This document shows, one piece after another, positions 10,008 to 18,647 of a DNA stretch of 64,000 nt. The stretch covers positions 62,001 through 126,000 of the forward strand of contig NZ_BMHV01000002.1 in NCBI RefSeq assembly GCF_014641495.1, read 5' to 3'. Source of the stretch: Terasakiella brassicae. Its GTDB lineage: Bacteria > Pseudomonadota > Alphaproteobacteria > Rhodospirillales > Terasakiellaceae. Every line of letters begins with the position of its first letter. The stretch's first letter is position 1. The notes under the pieces are model-generated. The model had not been told where the DNA came from, searched no databases, and saw nothing but the letters and a program-made list of their open reading frames with translations. The position numbers were made by a program, and so were the translations under genes.

Positions 10008-12284
10008 ATGGACGATCAATCTATTCGGGTTACCGAGCGCGAAGCGCTTTTGATGCACGCCTCGGGACGACCGGGCAAACTGGAAATTCATCCGACAAAA
10101 CCGCTGACAACACAGCGCGACCTGTCGCTGGCCTATTCACCGGGTGTGGCTGCACCCTGTGAACAAATCGCACGCGACCCCAATCTGGCCTACGACTATA
10201 CAGCCAAAGGCAACATGGTTGCCGTCATTTCAAACGGGACAGCCGTTCTTGGCCTCGGCAACCTCGGGGCATTGGCGTCCAAGCCTGTCATGGAAGGGAA
10301 AGCCGTTCTTTTCAAACGGTTTGCCGATGTGGACGGCATTGACCTTGAAGTCGATACCGAAGACGAAGAAGAATTCATCAACTGCGTACGTTTTCTTGGA
10401 AAAACCTTCGGCGGGATCAATCTGGAAGATATCAAGGCGCCGGAATGTTTCACCATTGAAACACGCCTGCGCGAAATGATGGATATTCCTGTTTTCCACG
10501 ATGATCAACACGGCACCGCGATTATTTCTGCGGCCGGTCTGATCAACGCCTGTGATTTAACCGGACGTGACTTGAAAGACGTCAAACTTGTCGTCAATGG
10601 CGCCGGTGCGGCGGCCATCGCCTGCTGCGAACTTGCCAAAGCACTGGGTGTTAAACACGACAACGTTATCATGTGCGATTCCAAAGGCGTCATCTATAAA
10701 GGACGTAAAGAAGGCATGAACCAGTGGAAATCCGCCCATGCCTCCGATACAGATGCCCGCACGTTGGCCGAAGCACTGGACGGCGCTGATGCATTCTTTG
10801 GGCTGAGCGTCAAAGGCGCCGTCACACAGGAAATGGTCGAGAAAATGGCACCCAAGCCGATTATTTTCGCAATGGCCAATCCGGACCCGGAAATTACGCC
10901 GGAAGATGTTAAAGCTGTACGTTCCGATGCCATTACCGCAACAGGGCGTTCCGATTATTCCAACCAGATCAACAACGTTCTGGGCTTTCCTTATATCTTC
11001 CGTGGGGCTTTGGACGTTCGTGCCAGCACCATCAACGAAGATATGAAAGTCGCCTGTGCCCATGCCTTGGCAGAACTCGCCCGTGAAGATGTGCCGGACG
11101 AAGTGGCGGCTGCTTATTCCGGTCGCCGTCTGCGTTATGGTCCCGACTATATTATTCCGGCCCCGTTTGATCCGCGTTTAATTTCATCCATCCCACCTGC
11201 CGTTGCCGAAGCTGCAATGGCGTCCGGTGTCGCGCGTCGCCCCATTATTGATATGGACGAATATCGCAACGAATTGTCTGCCCGTCTGGACCCGACAGCT
11301 TCCAGCCTACAGGTCATTTGCGATAAAGTCCGTGGTAATCCGCGCCGCATCGTCTTTGCTGAAGGCGAAGAAGAAAAAACCATCCGCGCGGCCTATGCCT
11401 TCTTGAATGCCGGGTACGGCACACCGATTTTGGTCGGCCGTGAAGAAAAAATTCAGGCGAGCATGAAACATCTCGGCCTGATAGATGCCAAAGGGATTGA
11501 GATTAACAATTCCAGCATCGGCCCGCGCACACGCGAATATAGTGAATATCTCTATCGTCGCCTGCAACGCAAAGGTGCGCTAATGCGCGATTGCAACCGT
11601 TGGGTCAACCAGAACCGCAACATCTTTGCCGCTGCAATGGTGGCGTGCGGGGATGCCGATGGGATGGTTTCCGGCCTGACCCGCAGTTTCTATTCGACCT
11701 ATGATGACGTTGCCCGCGTTCTGGACCCGGCAAAAGAAGAATTACCGATGGGGGTTTCCATCGTGGTTTCCGGTGGCGGACATCAAACCGTTTTCCTCGC
11801 CGATACCCGCATTCACGAAACGCCGGATGCCTTGGAAATGGCAGATATTGCTGTTGCAGCCGCCAATAAAGCCCGCAAGCTGGGCCACGAACCCCGCGTT
11901 GCCTTCCTGTCTTATTCATCCTTCAGCGGACGCGAAGGCGGACGTTGCGAAGAAGTTCGCAAGGCCGTTGAGATTTTGGCCGAACGCAATGTGGATTTCG
12001 AATTTGACGGCGAAGTCACGGTCAATACCGCACTGGATAAAGAAATGATGAAGGATTATCCCTTTACCCGTTTGTCCGGCCCGGCCAACGTTTTGGTTAT
12101 GCCCGGCCTGCACACGGCGGATATTTCTTCGAAACTTCTGCAAAAACTCGGCGGTGGCACAGTCATCGGTCCCATCCTGATGGGATTGGAAAAGCCAGTT
12201 CAAATCGTTCCGCGCGACACCACTGTTTCTGAAATGGTTAATATGGCTATTCTTGCCGCACACGATGCGATTGTCGGCCGTTAA
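10008..12284 (+). CDS. maeB: NADP-dependent malic enzyme with phosphotransacetylase-like domain
   Basis: A 758-residue MaeB-type malic enzyme converting malate to pyruvate and CO2 with NADP. The catalytic and NAD(P)-binding malic domains occupy about residues 1-410 (SLAYSPGVAAPC, FHDDQHGTA, VVNGAGAAAIACCELAKALG). The C-terminal 330 residues are the phosphate acetyl/butyryltransferase-like domain (GPANVLVMPGLHTADISSKLLQKLGG), which in this family is regulatory and lacks transferase activity. It supplies pyruvate and NADPH when cells grow on C4 acids. It ends in a strong bidirectional terminator. Confidence 0.96.
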   Translation: MDDQSIRVTEREALLMHASGRPGKLEIHPTKPLTTQRDLSLAYSPGVAAPCEQIARDPNLAYDYTAKGNMVAVISNGTAVLGLGNLGALASKPVMEGKAVLFKRFADVDGIDLEVDTEDEEEFINCVRFLGKTFGGINLEDIKAPECFTIETRLREMMDIPVFHDDQHGTAIISAAGLINACDLTGRDLKDVKLVVNGAGAAAIACCELAKALGVKHDNVIMCDSKGVIYKGRKEGMNQWKSAHASDTDARTLAEALDGADAFFGLSVKGAVTQEMVEKMAPKPIIFAMANPDPEITPEDVKAVRSDAITATGRSDYSNQINNVLGFPYIFRGALDVRASTINEDMKVACAHALAELAREDVPDEVAAAYSGRRLRYGPDYIIPAPFDPRLISSIPPAVAEAAMASGVARRPIIDMDEYRNELSARLDPTASSLQVICDKVRGNPRRIVFAEGEEEKTIRAAYAFLNAGYGTPILVGREEKIQASMKHLGLIDAKGIEINNSSIGPRTREYSEYLYRRLQRKGALMRDCNRWVNQNRNIFAAAMVACGDADGMVSGLTRSFYSTYDDVARVLDPAKEELPMGVSIVVSGGGHQTVFLADTRIHETPDALEMADIAVAAANKARKLGHEPRVAFLSYSSFSGREGGRCEEVRKAVEILAERNVDFEFDGEVTVNTALDKEMMKDYPFTRLSGPANVLVMPGLHTADISSKLLQKLGGGTVIGPILMGLEKPVQIVPRDTTVSEMVNMAILAAHDAIVGR

Positions 12285-12298
12285 GAAACAGATACACC

Positions 12299-12339
12299 AA
12301 AAAAAGGCGGTACGTTGGTAAACGTTACCGCCTTTTTTT
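12299..12339. terminator. Bidirectional terminator between maeB and chemoreceptor
   Basis: GGCGGTA-CGTT and AACG-TTACCGCC form a GC-rich stem with one bulge, flanked by an A-run on the left and a T-run on the right, so it can end both converging transcripts. Confidence 0.88.
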
Positions 12340-12346
12340 ATCTCTC

Positions 12347-13912
12347 TCATAAAGAGCGCACCCGGCTGAGAAATTGATCGACCTCGCACTGAATTTCCTG
12401 TGTTTCTTTTGCCAGACTATCTGCCGCCTTGATCATGGCATCCACTGCATCGGATGTTTCTTCAGCAGAGGCATCGACTTCCCCCAAACGTCCGGACAAA
12501 TGTGTGCTGTCATCAGCAACCGTTTCAATACGTGTCGCCACATCACGGATGGTATGGCCCTGTTTTTCAACAGCCCCGACGACATCATGCGAAATATTGC
12601 TTAAATCACCAATGGTCTGGGCAATTTCATTCATTGCCTGAACGGCTTCAGCCGTTGCCGTACGAATGGTCTGCACCTGTGACGAAATTTCACGGGTGGC
12701 TTCACTGGTTTGATTGGCCAGTGTTTTAACCTCGCCTGCCACAACGGCAAAGCCTTTGCCGGCTTCGCCCGCACGCGCGGCCTCAATCGTTGCATTTAAG
12801 GCCAGCATGTTTGTTTGATCGGCTATGCTATCAATCAATCCGACAATTTCACCAACTTTGTTCGATGCATTGATCAACGAGTTTACGGTCTCGTTTGCAC
12901 GTTCCACATTCTCATTGGAAGATCGCGCAATCGCTGCACTTTCCGACACACGCGCATTCACATCGGACAAGGACGACGATAAACCACGCGCCACTTCGGC
13001 AACATCCTGCATCCGATTACGCATGCCACCCGCACCCTGTGTCACTTCCCGTGTCCCATTAACGGATGATTGCACCGCACCGTTGGCGTGATCAGCCTGA
13101 AACCGCATGGCTTGTGCCACTTGATCCGCACGCGCCAAGATCGCGGAAATGGTATTTTCAAATTCTTTCGTTAGCCCCTGTAGAACTTCCGTTCGTTCGA
13201 CTTGTGCGTGTTTGTCAGCCTCGATTTCCTGTGTGGTGCGTTCCATATTCTGCAACAAGGCATCATTTTGAAAGCGCAAGGTCAAGGCTTCTTCCATCTG
13301 GCTGCGACTGGCTTTTGCCAATCTCATTTGCACGCCAAGAACCAATAGAAACCCAAACCCAAAGATAATGCCGCTTAACGTCAGACTGGAGGCAAAGAAG
13401 CCGCCCAGCGTCAACAGGATCGGCGGGACAAACAACATAAACGCCTTGCGATTAACCGACAGGGAAACCGTCCCTGCCGATGTCAGGATCAGTAAAAGCA
13501 TGCCGTGCAAGGTCTGTGTTGCAATATCGGCGTGGATAAAGAACAACGGCAAAGTCGCAATCCAACCAACACTGGCGGCCCCGGTTAACACCTGCGTGAT
13601 AACCCCTGCCTTTTTCTGTATTCCCAGTCCTTTTACCGCCTTAAGCCCTCTTTTGACGACAATCAAACGGGCCAATCCGATGATAACCGTGACAACCCCC
13701 CATGAAAATAACAGGGTGTGATTGGCCACGTCCCAATAAAAGACGGTAAATAAAATAGCCGCGATAACGGTCGGCAAGGTTGTCGTACTGACATTGGATA
13801 AAAAGATATTGTTAACCGCATGATAGACCTCACGCGTAAAGTCTTGTTCTATTCGCACCTCTTGCGTTTCCACGCTCAAAGGTTGCGACACAGCAAGGCT
13901 GGTAGCAGACAT
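12347..13912 (-). CDS. Methyl-accepting chemotaxis protein with multi-pass membrane sensor
   Basis: A 521-residue chemoreceptor. Unlike classical receptors it has no large periplasmic domain. Residues about 40-195 form five or six transmembrane helices in closely spaced pairs, so it may sense something in or near the membrane. The C-terminal half is the cytoplasmic signalling coiled coil with the highly conserved tip ([20 protein letters not shown], then [15 protein letters not shown]) that contacts CheA and CheW. There is no HAMP domain that I can see. The GGGAG ten bases before ATG supports the start. Two 11-base direct repeats lie 50-80 bases upstream. Confidence 0.93.
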   Translation of the reverse strand: MSATSLAVSQPLSVETQEVRIEQDFTREVYHAVNNIFLSNVSTTTLPTVIAAILFTVFYWDVANHTLLFSWGVVTVIIGLARLIVVKRGLKAVKGLGIQKKAGVITQVLTGAASVGWIATLPLFFIHADIATQTLHGMLLLILTSAGTVSLSVNRKAFMLFVPPILLTLGGFFASSLTLSGIIFGFGFLLVLGVQMRLAKASRSQMEEALTLRFQNDALLQNMERTTQEIEADKHAQVERTEVLQGLTKEFENTISAILARADQVAQAMRFQADHANGAVQSSVNGTREVTQGAGGMRNRMQDVAEVARGLSSSLSDVNARVSESAAIARSSNENVERANETVNSLINASNKVGEIVGLIDSIADQTNMLALNATIEAARAGEAGKGFAVVAGEVKTLANQTSEATREISSQVQTIRTATAEAVQAMNEIAQTIGDLSNISHDVVGAVEKQGHTIRDVATRIETVADDSTHLSGRLGEVDASAEETSDAVDAMIKAADSLAKETQEIQCEVDQFLSRVRSL

Positions 13913-14251
13913 GGTCTTGGATCTCCCTGGGTGAGATTCGTTGATCTCGCTTGTCCATTTTTACGTATAGGTATTTTTACTGACGTAAAGGTAATCGAAA
14001 ATCAATGAACGTCAAGGAAAGATTCTTCACGCCGAGAACGATTTAAAATTCAGGGACTTGGCAATAACACATCCTTAAGAAGGCATGCTTCCTCTCTCTA
14101 TAGACAAATGGAATCTACTTTTAGCACTTCCATAGCTGTCTTTTTTCGCCAGACATGGAGACATACGTGCCGCTATACCCAAGAGAAAATATAGAAAAAT
14201 GCAATGAAATATGCTAGGGTACTGCAATATCTGAACAGAGGGTTTCACTAA
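13913..14251. promoter_or_regulatory. Divergent intergenic region with two direct repeats
   Basis: This 339-base gap separates the chemoreceptor and the secreted protein gene. It contains two 11-base direct repeats, ACGTATAGGTA (13963-13973) and ACGTAAAGGTA (13983-13993), exactly 20 bases apart, which is about two helical turns. A small inverted repeat GAGAT/ATCTC lies at 13933-13948 in the receptor leader. The remainder (13994-14251) is AT-rich and shows no gene or clear promoter. Confidence 0.4.
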
Positions 14252-14872
14252 ATGCAAAAACGCTTATCTTTCATTGCGTTACTCATCGTCTTGACTGTAC
14301 CTGTTTTAGGGGAAGCGGCGTCGAAATCCAAATCCCTGCCGGCTTTACCGTTTGAACAATATTTTGCAGGCAAGCGCGGCGACCGTGACGTTCTGAAATT
14401 CAATGATTTTTCCGGCAAGATTAAAGCGCATCGCATCAAAAAGTTGTTGCGCTCCGGTCCCATTCTCGGGGATCGTGTTTTATTGCAAAACAACACCGCT
14501 GTTTATTTCCCGGAAGGCTATATCGTTTCCGCAACGGCGCAGTTTGAAAAATGGCGTCCCAAACGCGGCATCAAAGTTGACCATGTCGCCTCGTCTCACG
14601 ATATTGAGATTAATCCGGATTACGGTTTGGTTAAATCGATCGACAATCAACTGGGGCAGGTTTGTGCAGAAATCCCGTCACAAACACCTGAAACGATCCT
14701 TCAGTTGCGCAAAAGAACCGATGGGCTTATCTCGTTAGTCAAGAAAACCCAAGGGCGCTTTGACCATATTATCGGGCAGCCCAGTGAAACAATTGAGGTG
14801 ACAAGCGCACTCAGCCCGTCTTACCTGTCAAGCGATCACAAAATTCAGGCCATCGCTTCTCGCTGTATTTAA
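14252..14872 (+). CDS. Hypothetical exported protein
   Basis: A 206-residue protein I do not recognise. Residues 1-23 are a good signal peptide (RLSFIALLIVLTVPVLGEAAS), so it is probably periplasmic. The body is basic in the first half (SKSKS, HRIKKLLRSG, KWRPKRG) and contains two cysteines (in VCAEIP and at the C-terminal SRCI) that could form a disulfide. GAGGG nine bases upstream supports the ATG. The OmpA-like lipoprotein gene follows after 21 bases on the same strand, suggesting an envelope-related operon. Confidence 0.6.
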   Translation: MQKRLSFIALLIVLTVPVLGEAASKSKSLPALPFEQYFAGKRGDRDVLKFNDFSGKIKAHRIKKLLRSGPILGDRVLLQNNTAVYFPEGYIVSATAQFEKWRPKRGIKVDHVASSHDIEINPDYGLVKSIDNQLGQVCAEIPSQTPETILQLRKRTDGLISLVKKTQGRFDHIIGQPSETIEVTSALSPSYLSSDHKIQAIASRCI

Positions 14873-14893
14873 AACAAGCATTGGATTTTCCCC

Positions 14894-15799
14894 ATGAAAA
14901 AAAATCTGACACGAACCGTTTCGCTTTTCCTTTCCGCCGCTGTTTTGGCGGGCTGCACCAACTTCCCAAAAGCATTTGACCATTCCGGTAACCCGTTTAC
15001 TCAGCCGTTTAATTACGAAGAAGCCCAAGCCCTGCAAACCGATGCCGCAACATTTAAAGGCGCGCTGGTGAAAGAATATCAGGCACTTGCCACCAAAGAA
15101 GGGGTCGAATGGGCCGACTGGTTTGATTCTGACTTTTTTGCAAGAAAAGCCATCAAAGTTGCCGCCTCTGAAAACGGTCTTCCCCCGGAAGATCCTGCCT
15201 TGTGGCGTTTTTCAAAACAGGAACAGGCACAATTTACGGACGGCTATAATGCCTTGAATGCTGCCTTGGAAACAAGCCGTTCCAGCTTGCCTGTTCTGTC
15301 GGCAAAGGCACAAGCCAGCTTTGACTGCTGGGTAGAAGAACAGGAAGAAGGTTGGCAGCATGATGAAATTGCCAAGTGTAAAGATCAATTTGCCGAAGCT
15401 TTGAATCGTCTGACCGGAGCGCAGGAAAAGCTCACCCAACAGCCGGCACCAAAAATGGAACTGGATCTGGCAAAACTTTATACGGTCTTCTTTGATTTTG
15501 ATTCCGCCGTCATCACACCGGTCGGTCAGCAAGTCTTGCAAGCACTGGTTCAGGACTGGGGTGCACAAGCGGTTAATTACGCCCTTATCGGTCACACAGA
15601 CCGTGCCGGGAGCCAAGCCTACAACAAATCTTTATCCGAGCGTCGTGCACAATCGGTGAAGACATTTATCTCGGAACTCGGCCTACCCGGTGATAAAATT
15701 TCGACAACAGGCATGGGGGAGAGCGCCCCGGCTGTTGCCACCCAAGACGGTGTCCGCGAAGCGAAAAACCGCCGCGTTGTTATCGAAGTTCAACAGTAA
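14894..15799 (+). CDS. OmpA-family peptidoglycan-associated lipoprotein
   Basis: A 301-residue lipoprotein. The signal peptide ends in a lipobox LAGC with the acylated cysteine at position 21. Residues about 45-195 are helical and charged, with predicted coiled coil. The C-terminal 110 residues form an OmpA/Pal domain that binds diaminopimelate in peptidoglycan: it starts VFFDFDSAVITPVG and includes GHTDRAGSQAYNKSLSERRA and NRRVVIEV. It should tether the outer membrane to the cell wall. It differs from classical Pal by its long N-terminal region. A strong terminator follows at 15821. Confidence 0.88.
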   Translation: MKKNLTRTVSLFLSAAVLAGCTNFPKAFDHSGNPFTQPFNYEEAQALQTDAATFKGALVKEYQALATKEGVEWADWFDSDFFARKAIKVAASENGLPPEDPALWRFSKQEQAQFTDGYNALNAALETSRSSLPVLSAKAQASFDCWVEEQEEGWQHDEIAKCKDQFAEALNRLTGAQEKLTQQPAPKMELDLAKLYTVFFDFDSAVITPVGQQVLQALVQDWGAQAVNYALIGHTDRAGSQAYNKSLSERRAQSVKTFISELGLPGDKISTTGMGESAPAVATQDGVREAKNRRVVIEVQQ

Positions 15800-15820
15800 G
15801 CCTTTACGCGTTACGCATAA

Positions 15821-15858
15821 AGAGGCGGAGCATTTTGAAAAGTGCTCCGCTTTTTTTA
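15821..15858. terminator. Rho-independent terminator after OmpA-like gene
   Basis: GCGGAGCA (15825-15832) pairs with TGCTCCGC (15843-15850), followed by seven T. It ends the plus-strand operon and lies 31 bases from the end of the converging marR gene. Confidence 0.88.
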
Positions 15859-15889
15859 TATTTAAAGCAAACATAAAAAAGGAAATTGC

Positions 15890-16318
15890 CTATTTGTCCA
15901 AATTGTTTTTCACAACCAATAACAGATTGAGCAAATCATCCTGTTCTTTAACGCTCAACCCGGTCAAAGCCTGATTACGTATTTCATCAGATACTTTTTT
16001 CAGTTCCTGCAACAAGGGACGGGCTTCCTCTTTAATAAAGACCCGAAGGACTCTGCGATCGTTTTCATCGCACACCCGATGGATCAAATCACGTTGTTCC
16101 ATCCGCGTCATAAGCCGGGCAATTGATGAATTATCAACATCCAGTTTGGCCGCCAGTTCGGATTGTGACATACCGTTGTCCCGTTCCAGAATAGCAAGGG
16201 TCAGCCATTTCATCCTTGTCAGGTTATAAGGTTGAACTTTTGCGTCAATGCGAACCCGCAGGCGGTTTGCAACTTCGTGTAAAACAATCGGAATCGTATT
16301 TTTATCTTCATCTATCAT
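15890..16318 (-). CDS. MarR family transcriptional regulator
   Basis: A 142-residue winged-helix regulator of normal MarR length. The DNA-binding part reads MSQSELAAKLDVDNSSIARLMTRMEQRDLIHR followed by the wing DENDRRVLRVFI. I chose the ATG at 16318 (MIDEDKNTIP) rather than an upstream alternative because it fits family length and because the stop codon of a small upstream gene lies 4 bases before it, suggesting translational coupling. The regulator is divergent from the sulP transporter gene and four TTGATAT repeats lie between them, so it may control the transporter and itself. The ligand is unknown. Confidence 0.9.
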   Translation of the reverse strand: MIDEDKNTIPIVLHEVANRLRVRIDAKVQPYNLTRMKWLTLAILERDNGMSQSELAAKLDVDNSSIARLMTRMEQRDLIHRVCDENDRRVLRVFIKEEARPLLQELKKVSDEIRNQALTGLSVKEQDDLLNLLLVVKNNLDK

Positions 16319-16322
16319 CGTA

Positions 16323-16472
16323 TCAAGGTAAACGGCTATATGGAATTTTGGTACAAATATCTTCTCTGCAAAAAAGACTATTCTCAAAATAAAAGTTATA
16401 GATGGATGTGGCAAGGAACACAGCCATCAGGATTTGCAGACCGTTTCCGATAATCTTTGATATTTGATCCAT
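16323..16472 (-). CDS. Small membrane peptide gene coupled to marR
   Basis: A 49-residue open frame that starts MDQISKIIGN, has a hydrophobic stretch (about residues 12-28) and ends in a polar tail with two cysteines. A good GGAG Shine-Dalgarno sits 7 bases before the ATG. The TGA ends 4 bases before the marR start codon, so ribosomes could pass directly to marR. It could be a small inner-membrane protein or a regulatory leader. I know no homologue; that it is translated is inferred from the ribosome site and the spacing. Confidence 0.5.
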   Translation of the reverse strand: MDQISKIIGNGLQILMAVFLATSIYNFYFENSLFCREDICTKIPYSRLP

Positions 16473-16541
16473 TTGATATCTCCATTCCCTGTAAAGGGGT
16501 TTACACAAAAATTAGTTGATATGTCAATGATTGATATGTCA
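16457..16541. promoter_or_regulatory. Four TTGATAT repeats between marR and sulP
   Basis: TTGATAT occurs at 16457, 16473, 16516 and 16531, all in the same orientation, in two pairs spaced 15-16 bases. The third is part of the near-palindrome TTGATATGTCAA (TTGA-N4-TCAA). This is a plausible operator array for the adjacent MarR protein controlling both directions. Confidence 0.45.
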
Positions 16542-16602
16542 TACATTGAGCTTCCGCACAAAATCGATCATTCGCCAGCATTTAACAGGGGAGTTACAGG
16601 AA

Positions 16603-18312
16603 ATGCCGCACAAGCCGAACTGGCACTTCTATATTCCGAAGGCCTATACCACGCTTAAAAGCGGTTATAACCTTTCAATGTTGCGAGATGATTGTCTTGC
16701 GGGGTTTACCGTCGCCATTGTTGCCTTGCCTCTGTCGATGGCCTTGGCGATTGCATCCGGTGTCAGCCCGGACAAGGGGCTTATTACCGCCATTATTGCC
16801 GGTTTCCTGATCTCGTTACTTGGCGGCAGCCGCTTTCAAATCGGTGGTCCAACCGGGGCCTTTGTTGTCGTTGTTTTTAACGTTATTCAGCAATTCGGAT
16901 ATGACGGCCTTGTTCTGGCAACCCTTATGGCAGGCGGCATTCTCATTTTGGCCGGGCTGCTGCGTCTGGGCACCTATATCAAATATATCCCCCACCCCGT
17001 TGTAACAGGTTTTACATCCGGCATTGCCACCCTTATTTTCGTCAGTCAAATCAAGGATTTCCTAGGTCTGGATATCGACAACATCCCGGCAGACTTTCTG
17101 GATAAAGTAGAACTCCTGTTTTTAAATCTGCAAACCTATGATGCATATGTTCTAGGGACAGCTTTGTTGAGCATTGCCATCATTCTTGTCAGTCAAAAGA
17201 CCTTGCCGAAATATCCATCCTTTCTTATTGCGATTGCCGGTGTCAGCCTTTTGACATGGATCTTTGCCTTGCCCATTGAAACGATTGGTACAAAATTCGG
17301 TGGCATTCCCGCAACCCTTTCACTGCCACACCTGCCTGTTTTTTCATGGGAACAAGCGGCAAAACTCCTGCCCAGTGCTTTTACCATCGCCTTTTTGGCC
17401 GGGATCGAATCTTTACTGTCTGCTGTGGTCGCGGACGGTATGACAGGGGCAAGGCATCGTTCCAACTGTGAACTGGTTGCACAAGGGGTCGCCAATATCG
17501 GATCCTCGCTTTTTTCTGGCATTCCCGCAACCGGTGCCATTGCCAGAACGGCAACCAATATTCGTTCCGGGGCGCATTCGCCGGTTGCCGGAATGATCCA
17601 TGCCCTTGCTCTTCTGGCATTTGTCCTGTTATTTTCCCCCCTTGCCTCTTTTATCCCCCTGTCTTGTTTAAGCGCCGTTCTGATGATCGTTGCCTGGAAT
17701 ATGAGTGAGTTTGACAAATTCATTCATTTGTTCAAGGCACCGATCGGAGACCGGATCGTGTTAATCGCTACTTTTCTGCTGACCGTCCTTGTCGATTTAA
17801 ACCTCGCAATTGAAGTTGGCTTTGTCTTGTCCGCCGTTCTGTTTATGCACCGTATGGCCAATGCTGTTGAAGTTGAGACACATATCAACATCATTCAAAA
17901 TGACGAAGATGACGACACCGAAGACCTGTCCCCCAATGATGCAACCCGTTTGCCCGATGGCGTGCTGAGTTACCAGTTTAACGGCCCCTTTTTCTTTGGT
18001 GCCGCCGAAAGATTGATCGACACATTGGGACGCACCGGAAAAACACCTGATATCATCATTTTACAGATGCACGATGTCCCCTTTATCGACGCAACGGGAT
18101 GCAGTGCCCTTGCAACCTTTATTCAGAAATCCATGCATTCCGGCGTGTGGCTTATTTTCAGTGGCAGTAACCCCAATGTCCTGAATACATTAGAGAAAAT
18201 GAATTCCCTGACCCGCAAACCCAACATCAAAATATCTGACACATTTGCGCAGGCGCGGACGTTGGCAGCAGAAATTATGCGCAACCGCACCCCGCAATTC
18301 TACGACATTTAA
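16603..18312 (+). CDS. SulP family anion transporter with STAS domain
   Basis: A 569-residue SulP (SLC26-type) permease. The membrane part (about residues 20-430) carries the family landmarks GFTVAIVALPLSMALAIASGV, GGPTGAFVVVV and GIPATGAIARTATNI. A cytoplasmic STAS domain at the C-terminus contains the switch region PFIDATGCSALATF. Members move sulfate, bicarbonate or dicarboxylates; the substrate here cannot be told from sequence. ATG at 16603 is favoured over a start 24 codons upstream because GGGAG is spaced correctly and the upstream codons would run through the TTGATAT repeats. It is divergent from marR. Confidence 0.93.
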   Translation: MPHKPNWHFYIPKAYTTLKSGYNLSMLRDDCLAGFTVAIVALPLSMALAIASGVSPDKGLITAIIAGFLISLLGGSRFQIGGPTGAFVVVVFNVIQQFGYDGLVLATLMAGGILILAGLLRLGTYIKYIPHPVVTGFTSGIATLIFVSQIKDFLGLDIDNIPADFLDKVELLFLNLQTYDAYVLGTALLSIAIILVSQKTLPKYPSFLIAIAGVSLLTWIFALPIETIGTKFGGIPATLSLPHLPVFSWEQAAKLLPSAFTIAFLAGIESLLSAVVADGMTGARHRSNCELVAQGVANIGSSLFSGIPATGAIARTATNIRSGAHSPVAGMIHALALLAFVLLFSPLASFIPLSCLSAVLMIVAWNMSEFDKFIHLFKAPIGDRIVLIATFLLTVLVDLNLAIEVGFVLSAVLFMHRMANAVEVETHINIIQNDEDDDTEDLSPNDATRLPDGVLSYQFNGPFFFGAAERLIDTLGRTGKTPDIIILQMHDVPFIDATGCSALATFIQKSMHSGVWLIFSGSNPNVLNTLEKMNSLTRKPNIKISDTFAQARTLAAEIMRNRTPQFYDI

Positions 18313-18329
18313 GACAGGACTTTATAAAT

Positions 18330-18617
18330 ATGAATTCATCGCAAATTGCTGACGATATGGAAAGATGGACCGAGCTTTTTTTCATCATGTGCGAAGGTGA
18401 AGCCCCTCATAACAAGCCACACTGGGATTTGCGTCTAGCATTGTCCACATTCGCAAAGGATGTGGGCGGGTTTACCCGTCAACAAAACGAGGACGCGCGT
18501 GTTTTAATCACCAAATTTGAAAAATTTATCGCCAAAAAAGACTATGAAGCGGCCAAAAAAATGCAAGGCGAACTCTTTTACTTTATCCTTGCCATCGCAG
18601 AGGAAAAAGCACACTGA
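18330..18617 (+). CDS. Small hypothetical protein downstream of sulP
   Basis: A 95-residue acidic-basic helical protein that I do not recognise, starting 17 bases after the SulP stop and so probably in its operon. It has a tryptophan-rich start (MERWTELFFIMCEG), a middle with HWDLRLALSTFAKDVGG and a lysine-rich helix near 65-80. No signal peptide or membrane helix is apparent, so it is likely cytoplasmic. A role together with the transporter is only guilt by association. Confidence 0.55.
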   Translation: MNSSQIADDMERWTELFFIMCEGEAPHNKPHWDLRLALSTFAKDVGGFTRQQNEDARVLITKFEKFIAKKDYEAAKKMQGELFYFILAIAEEKAH

Positions 18618-18647
18618 ACCACAATGCGCCTTTTCCATCCCGCATTA

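Noticed and set aside
9338-10009. 223-codon minus-strand frame across the stress-like gene
   Set aside because: It overlaps the whole plus-strand gene, lacks a ribosome site and shows low-complexity Ser/Thr/Pro composition typical of antisense shadows.
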